This document shows positions 33,568-41,669 of a DNA stretch of 43,794 nt, piece after piece. The first letter of the stretch is position 1; each line of letters opens with the position of its first letter. The stretch is from Planctomycetota bacterium (GTDB taxonomy: Bacteria > Planctomycetota > Planctomycetia > Pirellulales > Pirellulaceae), in NCBI GenBank assembly GCA_963205385.1, contig CAUJKE010000349.1, forward strand, positions 1 through 43,794, given 5' to 3'. The position numbers and the translations under genes are program-made. A model generated the notes under the pieces. The model did not search any database. It saw only the letters and a list, made by a program, of their open reading frames with translations, and had not been told where the DNA came from.

Positions 33568-36500
33568 CTATTCCAATCCATACGTTCCGGCCGGTGGAAT
33601 CTGCACACCGCCGACCCGTCCCAATTTGCTCGAAGGCAAAAACCGTGGCTCAATCGCAAACTGCAAGCTGAGATTATCGCGGCTCTCATCGTAGGCGAAG
33701 CCGAACCTCATCAGCAGCGATTCACCGATCCGCGTGACGGAGAGCGTTTGCCCGATATTGCCGGCGGACTCCATGTCAAAGGACGAAGCGCCGGTCAGGA
33801 TCCACTTCTCGCTCATGCGATAGGTCACCGCCGCATTGACGATGCTGCTGCGAAACGGGCCGTCAATTGCCTGGTAGCCGAGATACAGACTCCCCAGTTC
33901 CGGCCGGCTCACCACGCCGCCAATGGTGGCCGTGCGAAGACCATCCTCGAAGAGATCCGCGTAGCCGTCGGAGAGGATCGTCAACCGGTCGCCAATGTGC
34001 CAGCGAAGGTCGTAATTGATGAGGCCAATGTCTTCGTCGAAGTTATCGCGGGCGGCGTCGGGAAACAGCGATGCTTGCACATCGAACGTGATCCAGTCGA
34101 TAATCCGCTCCCGCCCCGGCAAGCCCCGCTTGGTTTGCCAGCGCTGCCGAATGCCAAACCGCGCGATGGAAAGGTCGTCCGCGACCTCCGTGCTCGGGGA
34201 CGTCACCGAGCTTTGCAACCCCGTGCGGAGCGCGTAGTACCGCTCGTCGAAGCGCTGCGGCACATGGCCTCCCGGCACGCCGCCAAACGTATTGAAGTAA
34301 TAGCGGCGGCGAAAATGCTCGACCTGATCGTCGTCGAGCGGATCGTACAGCGGGAACTCGTTGAGATCCTGGCTTGCGTCGGCGTAGAAGTCTTCGGCGT
34401 CGAACACGACTTTGTGGGCGAGGCCATTGAGATTGAGTAGCTCGCTATGCACGTCGCGATTGACGGTCCACATTGGCATGCTTGCGCGCACGCCGACCTG
34501 GCCAAACACGCGATTGATGTCGTTGCCTGCCAGGTCTTCGCCCCAGTGCGCGGCTTCGCCTAACAGATAGGGCACAACCTTGACCGGTCCCAGTGTCACG
34601 GGATAGTCGATCGACTGCCGCGTCGCCAGTCGCATCCCTTCGCGCTCGGACTCCCAAGCGAGCGGGCTGAACTTGGCGCCGTCGATCGGATCCTCGGGGC
34701 CGTCGGCCGTTTGCAACTTCGCATAGCCGACGTTCGTGTGCGCGGTGTAGGTGAGGACGTTGAACACATCCTGCCCCAGCCAGTAGTGATCCAGGCGCGG
34801 CAGCCACTCCGTTTGGGTGAAGAAATCGTTGAGCCGCACATCGCTCGTGAGGCTGTAGGACATCGTGTCCGCATAGCGCTTCAGCTCGATGCCGGTGTTT
34901 TGGTCTTTATGCTGATCCCACTCTTTTTCGAAATATTGTTCGAGGAAGTTGCGATCGCTAATCAGGCCAAACTCGCCGGTGAATTGCCAATCTCCCGGCA
35001 ATTGCTGGCGATGCCGGGCCAGGATGCGACCACGCGACTCCGTGTCTGGCTTGATCGCCATGCGGTCGGCGCCCAGGTTATCGAGCCCGGTATCGTAGAT
35101 GCCCCATGCGTCCACGAAGCCATAAGTCGGCCCCGGGATGTGAAAGAACGAGTCTCGATTGTACTTGAAATTCGTTCCCGCCGCCGGACCGCGGTCGGAG
35201 AGGAAGTCGGTGGAGAGTTGCCACTTCGTGCCTTCGATCCGATCACGAATGCCGAACAATTGATAAGCGTTGAAGTCCGTATAAACCTGAAAGCCAAAGA
35301 CTCTGTCGTTGGCGATTTTGATGCTCTCAATGTAGTACGTGGGATCGCGCAGGTCGGTCGCGATCGTCGGCCAATAGAAGACGGGATAGCCGCCATAGAA
35401 CAGGAAATTGTTGCGGCTGGTTGCCTGCATGTCGTGCTCGACCGCCGGTTCTCCGGTGACGGGATCGACCGCGAGTTGGCCGGTGTACGGATTGATGGCC
35501 GTTTTTTGATTGTCCTGAAACGTGACTTGCTGCGATTGCAGCCAGTACCGCGGCACGCCTAAGCGACTGGACGTGAGCGCCGCGCCATAGGCTTGAAAGT
35601 TTTGCCGGTCGAGCTGCTGCAAGACATCCGCCTTGAGCCGCAACAGTCCTTGATATTCAGGCACCGGCGTCAGCACTTCGGCATCGAGCACGACGCCATA
35701 TTCTTGCGAGACGTTGTAATACATGCGGTTGGCGTAAATCACCCGATCGCCTTGGCGAAAGATGATGTTGCCTTCCATGTAGAACTCGAGCGGGACATTC
35801 TTCTCTTCCAGCTTCTTACCGCTGAGATCGGCGACTGCCGTTTCGGTCGTCCAAATCACAATGCGGTCAGTCGACAGATCAATCGTCCCCACCTGGTCAA
35901 GCCCATCCACAATCACCGTGACACCGGACTCGACCACCGCCACCCGCTCGTTGCGATTGGGAACCGAAAACCAGCGTGCTTGCACCGGCGCGGTGCTGCG
36001 GGGAAAGACGCGCACGCGACGTAGCCCCGCGGCGGAGGCTCCCGCGGCGGGAGTTCCCGGCGGAGTGGCGATCGGTTCACGCCCGCCGAGCGCGTCGAGC
36101 GGCCCGAGGAACTGCGCGCGCTCCACACTCCCCTGCCCTGCTGCCTGGCTGCCGCCGTCGGCGCGCTGGACGGGATACTCGCGCTCCGCGCTCGTCGCGT
36201 CGCCAGACGCAGGCATGATCAGCTCGACATGGCTGGGACGCGACAGTTCGCCGAGCGGTTCCGGGCGACGCGCGTCCATCCCGCGGGCATACACGGCCGA
36301 GTTCGCCGGCGCACCTTCGACCTGGGGGACGTTGAAGTCGATCTGGCCGCGGGTGTGAAAGCGGCCGAACCACGTTTGATCCTGAATGCGGGCCAGTCGC
36401 TGGGGCTCGCCGCGCTCGCTGGCGCGGCCATAGTCGACTGTGACATCATGTTCGAGATAGCCGATGATCTTGCTCGGTTCTGCGCTGCCGCTGGCCGCGC

Positions 36501-36750
36501 GATCGATCCAGAGCACAGCGTCGCTCGCAGTGGCGATGACTTCTCCCTGCTTGATCTCAACCCCGCCGCTCAGCAGCCAGACATCGTACGCCCCTTGTTG
36601 CCAACGATGGGCGCTCTTGGCCGAGACGCGCACCGCGAGCGCGTCGCTCGTAACCGGCGGTTCAATTTCCGCCGCGCTGCTCGCGGATGCAAAAATCATT
36701 AACGCCAGCGCGATCAACACTCGATAATAGAGGCGACTGCCTGCGCGCAC
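33568..36750 (-). CDS. lptD: LptD/OstA-like outer-membrane LPS-assembly protein
   Basis: 1060 residues starting at GTG 36750 with a signal peptide ('VLIALALMIFASASSAAE'). About 45-105 is one OstA-like beta-jellyroll stretch ('GGVEIKQGEVIATASDAVLW'). A Pro/Ala/Arg-rich linker follows, then a second stretch ('VPLEFYMEGNIIFRQGDRVI'). From about 450 it is a beta-barrel with aromatic strand ends ('GYPVFYWPTIATDLRDPTYY', 'WQLSTDFLSDRGPAAGTNFK', 'TEWLPRLDHYWLGQ'). LptD inserts lipopolysaccharide in the outer leaflet; the E. coli protein is about 780 residues, so this one is enlarged, with an extended N-terminal part. The Cys pairs that activate E. coli LptD are not seen. It is upstream of dgkA. The GTG start has no clear ribosome site and is tentative. 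Confidence 0.85.
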   Translation of the reverse strand: MRAGSRLYYRVLIALALMIFASASSAAEIEPPVTSDALAVRVSAKSAHRWQQGAYDVWLLSGGVEIKQGEVIATASDAVLWIDRAASGSAEPSKIIGYLEHDVTVDYGRASERGEPQRLARIQDQTWFGRFHTRGQIDFNVPQVEGAPANSAVYARGMDARRPEPLGELSRPSHVELIMPASGDATSAEREYPVQRADGGSQAAGQGSVERAQFLGPLDALGGREPIATPPGTPAAGASAAGLRRVRVFPRSTAPVQARWFSVPNRNERVAVVESGVTVIVDGLDQVGTIDLSTDRIVIWTTETAVADLSGKKLEEKNVPLEFYMEGNIIFRQGDRVIYANRMYYNVSQEYGVVLDAEVLTPVPEYQGLLRLKADVLQQLDRQNFQAYGAALTSSRLGVPRYWLQSQQVTFQDNQKTAINPYTGQLAVDPVTGEPAVEHDMQATSRNNFLFYGGYPVFYWPTIATDLRDPTYYIESIKIANDRVFGFQVYTDFNAYQLFGIRDRIEGTKWQLSTDFLSDRGPAAGTNFKYNRDSFFHIPGPTYGFVDAWGIYDTGLDNLGADRMAIKPDTESRGRILARHRQQLPGDWQFTGEFGLISDRNFLEQYFEKEWDQHKDQNTGIELKRYADTMSYSLTSDVRLNDFFTQTEWLPRLDHYWLGQDVFNVLTYTAHTNVGYAKLQTADGPEDPIDGAKFSPLAWESEREGMRLATRQSIDYPVTLGPVKVVPYLLGEAAHWGEDLAGNDINRVFGQVGVRASMPMWTVNRDVHSELLNLNGLAHKVVFDAEDFYADASQDLNEFPLYDPLDDDQVEHFRRRYYFNTFGGVPGGHVPQRFDERYYALRTGLQSSVTSPSTEVADDLSIARFGIRQRWQTKRGLPGRERIIDWITFDVQASLFPDAARDNFDEDIGLINYDLRWHIGDRLTILSDGYADLFEDGLRTATIGGVVSRPELGSLYLGYQAIDGPFRSSIVNAAVTYRMSEKWILTGASSFDMESAGNIGQTLSVTRIGESLLMRFGFAYDESRDNLSLQFAIEPRFLPSSKLGRVGGVQIPPAGTYGLE

Positions 36751-36760
36751 GCCGAGCGCG

Positions 36761-36816
36761 GTCTCGTGCGACCGATTGGTCGCGAGACGATTCCTTCGTT
36801 CGAGATCGAGACGAAG
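36761..36816 (-). promoter_or_regulatory. Two hairpins in the lptD leader
   Basis: Hairpin 1 pairs GTCTC (36761-36765) and GCGACC (36768-36773) with GGTCGC (36778-36783) and GAGAC (36784-36788): 11 pairs, a 2-base bulge and a GATT loop on the plus strand. Hairpin 2 pairs CTTCGT (36794-36799) with ACGAAG (36811-36816). Both lie just upstream of the lptD start, where they could affect translation or mark a protein-binding site. Confidence 0.5.
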
Positions 36817-36916
36817 ACTTAGCGTAACGGCATCCTTGCCCTACGAGCCTGGCGAATACCCTGGCGCCGGCCGATTAGCTCTCGGCGCGCATTTTCCCGA
36901 GGGATAAGCGGGGCGG

Positions 36917-36945
36917 ATTATAGGAACGCCCCCGCGCGACAGCAA
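36917..36945 (-). promoter_or_regulatory. Candidate sigma-70 promoter for lptD-dgkA
   Basis: On the minus strand, TTGCTG (36945-36940) is followed after exactly 17 nt by a perfect TATAAT (36922-36917). Transcription would begin near 36910, giving a leader of about 160 nt that contains the two hairpins. The -10 is ideal; the -35 matches only the first three bases. Sigma-70 consensus use in this lineage is assumed. Confidence 0.45.
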
Positions 36946-37119
36946 GGCGGAATCTGGCCTAACTGCGCAGCCTGCCAGCGGCCAGCAAACCCAGGCAAAC
37001 TCGTCCCGCCGCCAGCGTTCTGCGCGGCGAACCTTGCCGCCGGGGCGGTGTCTACAAATCGTCCATCTGGTGTATGCTATCAAGACTCCAACTTGCTTAA
37101 GCCTCCCGCGAGCCCTGCC

Positions 37120-37602
37120 ATGTCCTCTCCGTCTGCCGCGCTTCTCGAACGCTACCTCGCTGGCGCGGAAGTGCCGCTGGCCGCCATCCAGGGGCTGAGC
37201 GCCGCGGAGTTGACCGCACGGCCCATTCCGGGAACCTGGAGCATCGCGGAAATTGTGGTCCACCTGGCGGACAGCGACTTGACCGGCAGCGACCGCATGA
37301 AGCGCGTGATTGCGATGGACCGGCCGCTGCTGCTAGCATTCGATGAATCGAGCTTCGCGCAGCATCTGGCCTATAACGAACAGGACGTTCCGGCAGCCGC
37401 GGAGTTGTTTCGCCTGAATCGGCGACTCACCGCGAACCTGCTGCGGCGACTCCCCGAGGAAGCTTTCGCCCGGCAAGGTGTCCATAACGTCGCGGGGCTG
37501 ATTTCGCTAAGCGAAATCATCGCAGGTTTTGCCGAACACTTGGACGGCCATATGATCCATCTTCGCCACAAGCGGGCGATGCTCGGCAAACCGCTGGACT
37601 AA
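37120..37602 (+). CDS. DinB-superfamily four-helix protein
   Basis: 160 residues with the DinB/YfiT-like helical bundle pattern. The N-terminal helix with 'RPIPGTWSIAEIVVHLADSD' supplies H48, and the C-terminal 'EHLDGHMIHLRHKRAML' supplies H140/H144/H147, the usual three-histidine metal site. Members are metal-dependent thiol transferases or hydrolases, for example using bacillithiol or mycothiol; many have no known substrate. No SOS box was recognised upstream. ATG 37120 is preferred to a start at 37048 because conserved sequence begins there. Followed 63 nt later by rarD on the same strand. Confidence 0.85.
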   Translation: MSSPSAALLERYLAGAEVPLAAIQGLSAAELTARPIPGTWSIAEIVVHLADSDLTGSDRMKRVIAMDRPLLLAFDESSFAQHLAYNEQDVPAAAELFRLNRRLTANLLRRLPEEAFARQGVHNVAGLISLSEIIAGFAEHLDGHMIHLRHKRAMLGKPLD

Positions 37603-37665
37603 CCGCAATCCCGCTTCGCCCCCCTACCTGTGTTCCGCGCGATGCTTCCTTCCCTTTGAATTTCC

Positions 37666-38628
37666 ATGACAGACAGCGACAGTAGTTCGCGCGCGGCGCA
37701 AGTTGGCGTCCTGTACGGCCTGGCCGCGTACGGACTTTGGGGCGTGTTTCCGCTGTTCTTTGCGCTGCTGTTGAGCACCGGCGCCATGCCGGTCGAGGTT
37801 CTGGCGCATCGCATCTGGTGGTCGTGCTTATTGCTGATGGGGCTCGTCACGTCGCAACGTCGGTGGCGCGAGTTGGCGCTGGCCGTTTGCAATCGCCGCG
37901 TGCTGATGACCCTCGCGCTAAGCACCACGCTGATCGCCACCAACTGGCTGACGTTCCTGTACGCCATTGAACGCCAGGAAGTCATGCAATCCAGCCTTGG
38001 TTACTTTCTCACGCCCCTGATGAATGTCTTGTTGGGCGTCGTCGTGCTGAAGGAGAAGTTGCGCGCTGCGCAAATCCTGAGCGTGCTGCTCGCCGTGGTA
38101 GCGGTCCTGGTGCTCACGATCAGCGGCGGGCAACTGCCGTGGATTGCGCTGGTGCTCGCGATCTCGTTTGCGATCTACGGTCTCTGCCGCAAGACGGTCG
38201 CCGTCGATAGCCTGCTGGGCCTGACGATCGAAACCATGTTGCTCGCGCCGTTAGCGCTGGGCGGCATTGTGTGGTGGCAGGTCACCGCTCAATCGGAAGT
38301 GACCAGCCTCGCAGCCTATGGCCTGTTCGTGTTCAGCGGCCTGGCGACCGCGACGCCGCTATTATTATTCGCCAGCGCCGCGCGGCGTTTGCGGTTCGTC
38401 ACGATCGGCTTCTTGCAATACCTGGCGCCCATCCTGCAGTTCGTCGTCGCGATCGCGGTCTTCCAGGAAGCGTTCGACCAACCCAAGATGGTCGCCTTTG
38501 GACTGATCTGGGGCGCGATCGTAGTCTACAGCCTCGACTCCCTCTGGGCACTGCGCCAAGCCGCGCGTGCACGCCTCACGGAAAAGGCTCACAATCTGAC
38601 CGTCGCGCCGGATACATGCACGGCCTAA
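37666..38628 (+). CDS. rarD: EamA-family transporter RarD
   Basis: 320 residues with ten hydrophobic helices. The N-terminal pattern 'GVLYGLAAYGLWGVFPLFF', then 'VEVLAHRIWWSCLLL' and 'TNWLTFLYAIERQEVMQSSL', is typical of RarD proteins in the drug/metabolite transporter superfamily; 'SLGYFLTPLMNVLLGVVVLK' and 'LQYLAPILQFVVAIAVFQE' are the paired helix-hairpin repeats. The name comes from a chloramphenicol-sensitivity phenotype in Pseudomonas; the natural substrate is unsettled. Its length is slightly above the usual ~295 residues. ATG 37666. It is the last chromosomal-type gene before the AT-richer island. Confidence 0.92.
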   Translation: MTDSDSSSRAAQVGVLYGLAAYGLWGVFPLFFALLLSTGAMPVEVLAHRIWWSCLLLMGLVTSQRRWRELALAVCNRRVLMTLALSTTLIATNWLTFLYAIERQEVMQSSLGYFLTPLMNVLLGVVVLKEKLRAAQILSVLLAVVAVLVLTISGGQLPWIALVLAISFAIYGLCRKTVAVDSLLGLTIETMLLAPLALGGIVWWQVTAQSEVTSLAAYGLFVFSGLATATPLLLFASAARRLRFVTIGFLQYLAPILQFVVAIAVFQEAFDQPKMVAFGLIWGAIVVYSLDSLWALRQAARARLTEKAHNLTVAPDTCTA

Positions 38629-38881
38629 TTCCACCGCCGCAGAATCCAACGCGAAAAGCCCGTTTACGAGCGATCGCACTACAAGAAGTTGAAGCGTCAT
38701 CGCATCAACGTGAACGCATTGCCGCGCACGCGTGAATCAAGGCCGTAACATTGCATAGAACGCCAGACAAACCCTCGTGCAAGGCGGGTTGATTTCCGAC
38801 CAATCCGCGGTAACGGGCTTCGCTTAACTGCGTTAGCAGTGGCAACTTGACCCCCCTCAATAATGCCGCTACGATACGCGC

Positions 38882-39200
38882 ATGACACCAAGCATGATGC
38901 AATTCAGAGCGGCGGAGTTTTTCGCAGGTATCGGCCTTGTCCGGCTGGGCCTAGAACGCGAACAGTGGGAGGTTGTATTCGCAAACGATCTCGACCCGCG
39001 CAAGAAGATCATGTATGAGGCGAATTTCGGCGCAGAGCATTGGAATCCTTCCGACGTTCACAAACTAAATCCAGATGCGGTTCCTGAATGCGATCTCTTC
39101 ACCGCGTCGTTTCCCTGCAACGACTTGGCGCTTAAATGGCTTGATCGCTAGAGAGTCCTTGGCATTCCAAGGATTTCTTCTGGCGGCTCGGCCTGCCTAA
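38882..39200 (+). pseudogene. Truncated, frameshifted C5 cytosine DNA methyltransferase
   Basis: The 89-codon frame (38882-39151) carries motif I 'AAEFFAGIGLVRLGLE', the acidic 'FANDLDPRKKIMYEANF', and motif IV 'FTASFPCNDLAL' with the catalytic Pro-Cys, then stops. In the +1 frame from 39138 the reading continues 'GLIARESLAFQGFLLAAR', which matches the family's usual segment after the PC motif (GLxxxESxAFxGF), before a TAA at 39198. So the gene suffered a small deletion and frameshift, and everything after about motif V, including the target-recognition domain, is gone. Full enzymes are 330-450 residues. The protein would be inactive. Confidence 0.85.
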
Positions 39201-39282
39201 ACCTTATGGTCTCTGCTGTAGCTGCGAACTAGGCGACGCTCCTATTTTGGGAGCATGCCGCAATGCTGCCATAATCGGAGCA

Positions 39283-39537
39283 ATGCAAAAGTCAGTGCAT
39301 TCCTCTGATTTCGGGAAGTTGCAACGCGAGCTTCGACGGATGCGTCAAGACGCCGGACTGTCACAGCGCGCACTAGCATCTGCGCTCGACGTTCCGCCTA
39401 GCTGGGTTGCGAAAGTGGAAACCGGCGAACGGCGCATCGACGTAATTGAGTTTGTCTGGTTCGCGAATGCGTGTGGTGCGGACGCGATTGCGTCGCTAAG
39501 GAGAATAATTGCGTGCCAGGGAGGTCACAAGAAGTGA
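39283..39537 (+). CDS. XRE-family helix-turn-helix regulator
   Basis: 84 residues from ATG 39283, preceded by GGAG. The Cro/C1-type helix-turn-helix is clear: 'LRRMRQDAGLSQRALASALD' then 'VPPSWVAKVETGERRIDVIE'. Small regulators of this type (controller proteins) time expression of restriction genes so that methylation comes first. The next gene overlaps its stop by the sequence GTGA, implying translational coupling. Possible targets are small inverted repeats in 39238-39254 upstream (GCTCC / GGAGC), which is inference. Confidence 0.85.
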   Translation: MQKSVHSSDFGKLQRELRRMRQDAGLSQRALASALDVPPSWVAKVETGERRIDVIEFVWFANACGADAIASLRRIIACQGGHKK

Positions 39538-40130
39538 CGACTCCATTGGGCGACACTCGCGATAGGATCTTGCTTGCGGCATTTCAAATGCCATCTAGGC
39601 AGAACATGGTTCAACGGAAGTCGAGCATCACAAACGCGTTCGTGAATGCAATTATCCCAGTTGTTCAACCGTCAGTTGAGGAAATCGCCGAAGCATTGTC
39701 TATTCTGAAAATAACGCCGGAAAACGTCACGTGCGCATATTGCGGTGATTCGTCCAGCGAATGGGATCACTTGCGACCGCTCGTGCGCAACCAGCGTCCA
39801 ACGGGATTTGTTTCCGAGATTGCCAATCTTGTGCCCGCGTGTGGCAAGTGCAACCAAAGCAAGGGAAACAAGGAATGGCGGCAGTGGATATTGAGCAACG
39901 CACGGCTTTCTCCGACAGGACGAAGGATTCTCGACACACCGGCACGAGTGGAGTTGCTAGACAAATTCGAACGATGGCGTTCGCCCACCCTAGTTGATTT
40001 CCCACGCATTCTGGGTACGGAAGCATGGACGCATTATTGGTCACTTTGCGACGAAATCAATAGTGACATGCGAGAAGCTCAGGTGGTAGCAGAGTCGATG
40101 CGGATCGAGATTCTCCGACGAATTGCATAA
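39534..40130 (+). CDS. HNH endonuclease, candidate restriction enzyme
   Basis: 198 residues if GTG 39534 is the start, which overlaps the regulator's stop (GTGA) and has GGGAGG upstream. The HNH module lies at 67-113: a zinc ribbon C67-x2-C70 and C103-x2-C106, the catalytic 'EWDHLRPLV' with D78-H79, N98 in 'EIANLVPACGKCN' and N107/K113. The flanks are helical with no other known domain. HNH modules hydrolyse DNA in a metal-dependent way; with the neighbouring methyltransferase remnant this is a natural candidate for the cognate restriction enzyme. All motif residues are intact. If active without methylation it should be toxic, so it may be silent or specific for other DNA. Confidence 0.82.
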   Translation: MTTPLGDTRDRILLAAFQMPSRQNMVQRKSSITNAFVNAIIPVVQPSVEEIAEALSILKITPENVTCAYCGDSSSEWDHLRPLVRNQRPTGFVSEIANLVPACGKCNQSKGNKEWRQWILSNARLSPTGRRILDTPARVELLDKFERWRSPTLVDFPRILGTEAWTHYWSLCDEINSDMREAQVVAESMRIEILRRIA

Positions 40131-40399
40131 CGTAATTCAATGCAAAGTATTCGCGACATTGCATGTTAAATCGGTCATAATCATCAGTGCGGACCACGCT
40201 CTCCGGCTTCGTGCCTCATCTTAAACTGAGTTCTACCTTTCCGCACAAGTCTCGGCCTACGGGCCCGTCAACATCACGCACAGGTTGTCCGGTACGATTT
40301 GAGCCGTCTTGCCTTGCGTTTACGCTCTGCGCAGAATACGTTTAATGAATTCCCAATGAATTCGAATGGGTGCACTCCGTCTTCGTGTATACAAGGTGC

Positions 40400-41128
40400 A
40401 TGGGCATGCGTCGGCTTTTAGGCAATAGCACTGATCCTTGGTTGGATGGCGTCACACGCCGTGAGTTCGTCCAAGTTGGCGTATTCGGCGCGATTGGGCT
40501 CTTGCTCCCGCCGGCCATAACAAGCGCTGCGGCAGCGTCTAAGAATGTTCGGAACACCCAGGAAAGGCAACCTCTCCAAGTCCGCATCACGGACCGTAGC
40601 GCAGAATCCGTAATTCGGGAGATACTGATGCTCGCGGATGAGCGGGGCAAGTCGGGAGATGTCGCTCAATACCTCGTCGGAGCAAAACTGATGATCCGCC
40701 TTCAGCGCGAGATTCCCGTTCTCGCTGCGAACAAAGGGGACCGGAAATCATATGCGGACCGAGACGTCAGAACGGGAGACTTTGAGATCGAAAATACAAT
40801 GATCGAAGTTGCGGTGGGAATTCCAGACGAGAAGCATTTGGCCCAAATTGTCGATGCCCTTGAGGACACAGACCTGGAGATTTGGCTGCTAACGCGACAT
40901 CACCGCGTGGAGACCTGGCGGCGCGAGTTGGATGCACTTGGCTACGTGGACATGGAGCGAGTGATCGTAAGTTCTGTCGAATCATTTGTCGGTCAAACCA
41001 TTACTGAAATGGGTGGTTTTTCAACCACAGGAAAGTTAAGCCAACTCCAACAGTTATTCGACCTTTACAACAATCGCTGGGTCGAAGCCGTGGGCACGCC
41101 TGCAATGCGCATTGAGGGTGTTTCGTAG
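40400..41128 (+). CDS. Chimeric protein: DUF1501-type Tat leader joined to DUF4928-like restriction domain
   Basis: 242 residues from ATG 40400 (AAGGTG just upstream). Residues 1-50, 'MRRLLGNSTDPWLDGVTRRE' then 'FVQVGVFGAIGLLLPPA', look like the twin-arginine leader of planctomycete DUF1501 proteins. From about 65 onward the protein resembles the C-terminal half of DUF4928 proteins, which sit beside cytosine methyltransferases: 'VAQYLVGAKLMIRL', 'DVRTGDFEIENTMIEVAVGI' and 'VSSVESFVGQTITEMG'. The DUF4928 N-terminal half is absent. A DNA-acting protein has no reason to carry a Tat signal, so this is probably a recombination product; function doubtful. Vsr starts 2 nt after its stop. The DUF4928 assignment is from memory of the family. 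Confidence 0.65.
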   Translation: MGMRRLLGNSTDPWLDGVTRREFVQVGVFGAIGLLLPPAITSAAAASKNVRNTQERQPLQVRITDRSAESVIREILMLADERGKSGDVAQYLVGAKLMIRLQREIPVLAANKGDRKSYADRDVRTGDFEIENTMIEVAVGIPDEKHLAQIVDALEDTDLEIWLLTRHHRVETWRRELDALGYVDMERVIVSSVESFVGQTITEMGGFSTTGKLSQLQQLFDLYNNRWVEAVGTPAMRIEGVS

Positions 41129-41130
41129 CA

Positions 41131-41541
41131 ATGCCTGAAACTTTTACCAAGGCAGAGCGGTCCCGAATCATGGCCGCCGTAAGATCTCACAATACAATGC
41201 CGGAGATTCGAGTTCGGCAACTTGTGCATCGTCTCGGTTTTCGCTTTCGCCTCCACGCATTTGATCTTCCAGGCAAGCCCGACATCGTTCTTCGTCGCCA
41301 CAAGAAGATTATTAATGTTAATGGGTGCTTTTGGCACTTGCATTCCTGTCCACATGGTCGTCGAGCGCCGGTTGCAAATGCTGAGTATTGGCAGGCAAAA
41401 CGCGACCAAAACGCGAGGCGAGATCGACGCAATCTTCGCGCGCTTCGTCGCGAAGGATGGGCAGTTCTCACGATTTGGGAATGCCAAATGCGTGACCCTT
41501 TGCGCCTGACGCGGAGAATCGCAAGATTTCTCAGCGCCTGA
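41131..41541 (+). CDS. vsr: Very short patch repair endonuclease
   Basis: 136 residues with every Vsr landmark, at nearly E. coli numbering: 'RIMAAVRSHNTMPEIRVRQL', D51 in 'LPGKPDIVL' (catalytic Asp), C66, H69 and H71 in 'VNGCFWHLHSC' with C73 (zinc and catalysis), then 'YWQAKRDQNARRDRRNLRAL' and 'GWAVLTIWECQMRD'. The enzyme nicks DNA at T:G mismatches that arise when 5-methylcytosine deaminates, so it normally travels with a cytosine methyltransferase such as the broken one upstream. It appears intact. It starts 2 nt after the stop of the chimeric gene and is therefore in the same transcript. Confidence 0.95.
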   Translation: MPETFTKAERSRIMAAVRSHNTMPEIRVRQLVHRLGFRFRLHAFDLPGKPDIVLRRHKKIINVNGCFWHLHSCPHGRRAPVANAEYWQAKRDQNARRDRRNLRALRREGWAVLTIWECQMRDPLRLTRRIARFLSA

Positions 41542-41669
41542 CATCCTTGTGCAAGTCTACTGTTCCAATTTCGAGGCACAGCGAAAGGCCGACATTAGTG
41601 GGTCGGTCCGGTGCGCGAGTCAAGCCTCGTCGCAAAGCGCATCGTTGCGTCCCTCACACGTGAAAGTGT

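Larger units (their letters stand above)
36751..37119. other. Divergent intergenic region lptD / DinB-like gene
   Basis: 369 nt contain the candidate lptD promoter, the two leader hairpins, and a GGGGCG (36910-36915) / CGCCCC (36927-36932) inverted repeat that overlaps the -10 and could be an operator. Toward the DinB-like gene there is a TATGCT (37073-37078) that might serve as a -10, without a good -35. No gene was recognised. Confidence 0.45.
38882..41541 (+). other. Decayed restriction-modification island
   Basis: Five consecutive plus-strand reading frames encode DNA-restriction functions: a broken cytosine methyltransferase, an XRE regulator, an HNH nuclease, a DUF4928-like protein and Vsr. 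Base composition is visibly more AT-rich than the flanks and codon use is less biased to G/C in third positions, which points to horizontal transfer. No integrase, tRNA or clear flanking direct repeat was found. The 250-nt stretch before it (38629-38881) holds no gene. Confidence 0.8.

Noticed and set aside
38740..41570. Direct repeats (att sites) flanking the restriction island
   Set aside because: Only short partial matches such as 'TCGTGCAAG' near 38780 and 'TTGTGCAAG' near 41548 were seen, which are expected by chance; no integrase or tRNA target is present.
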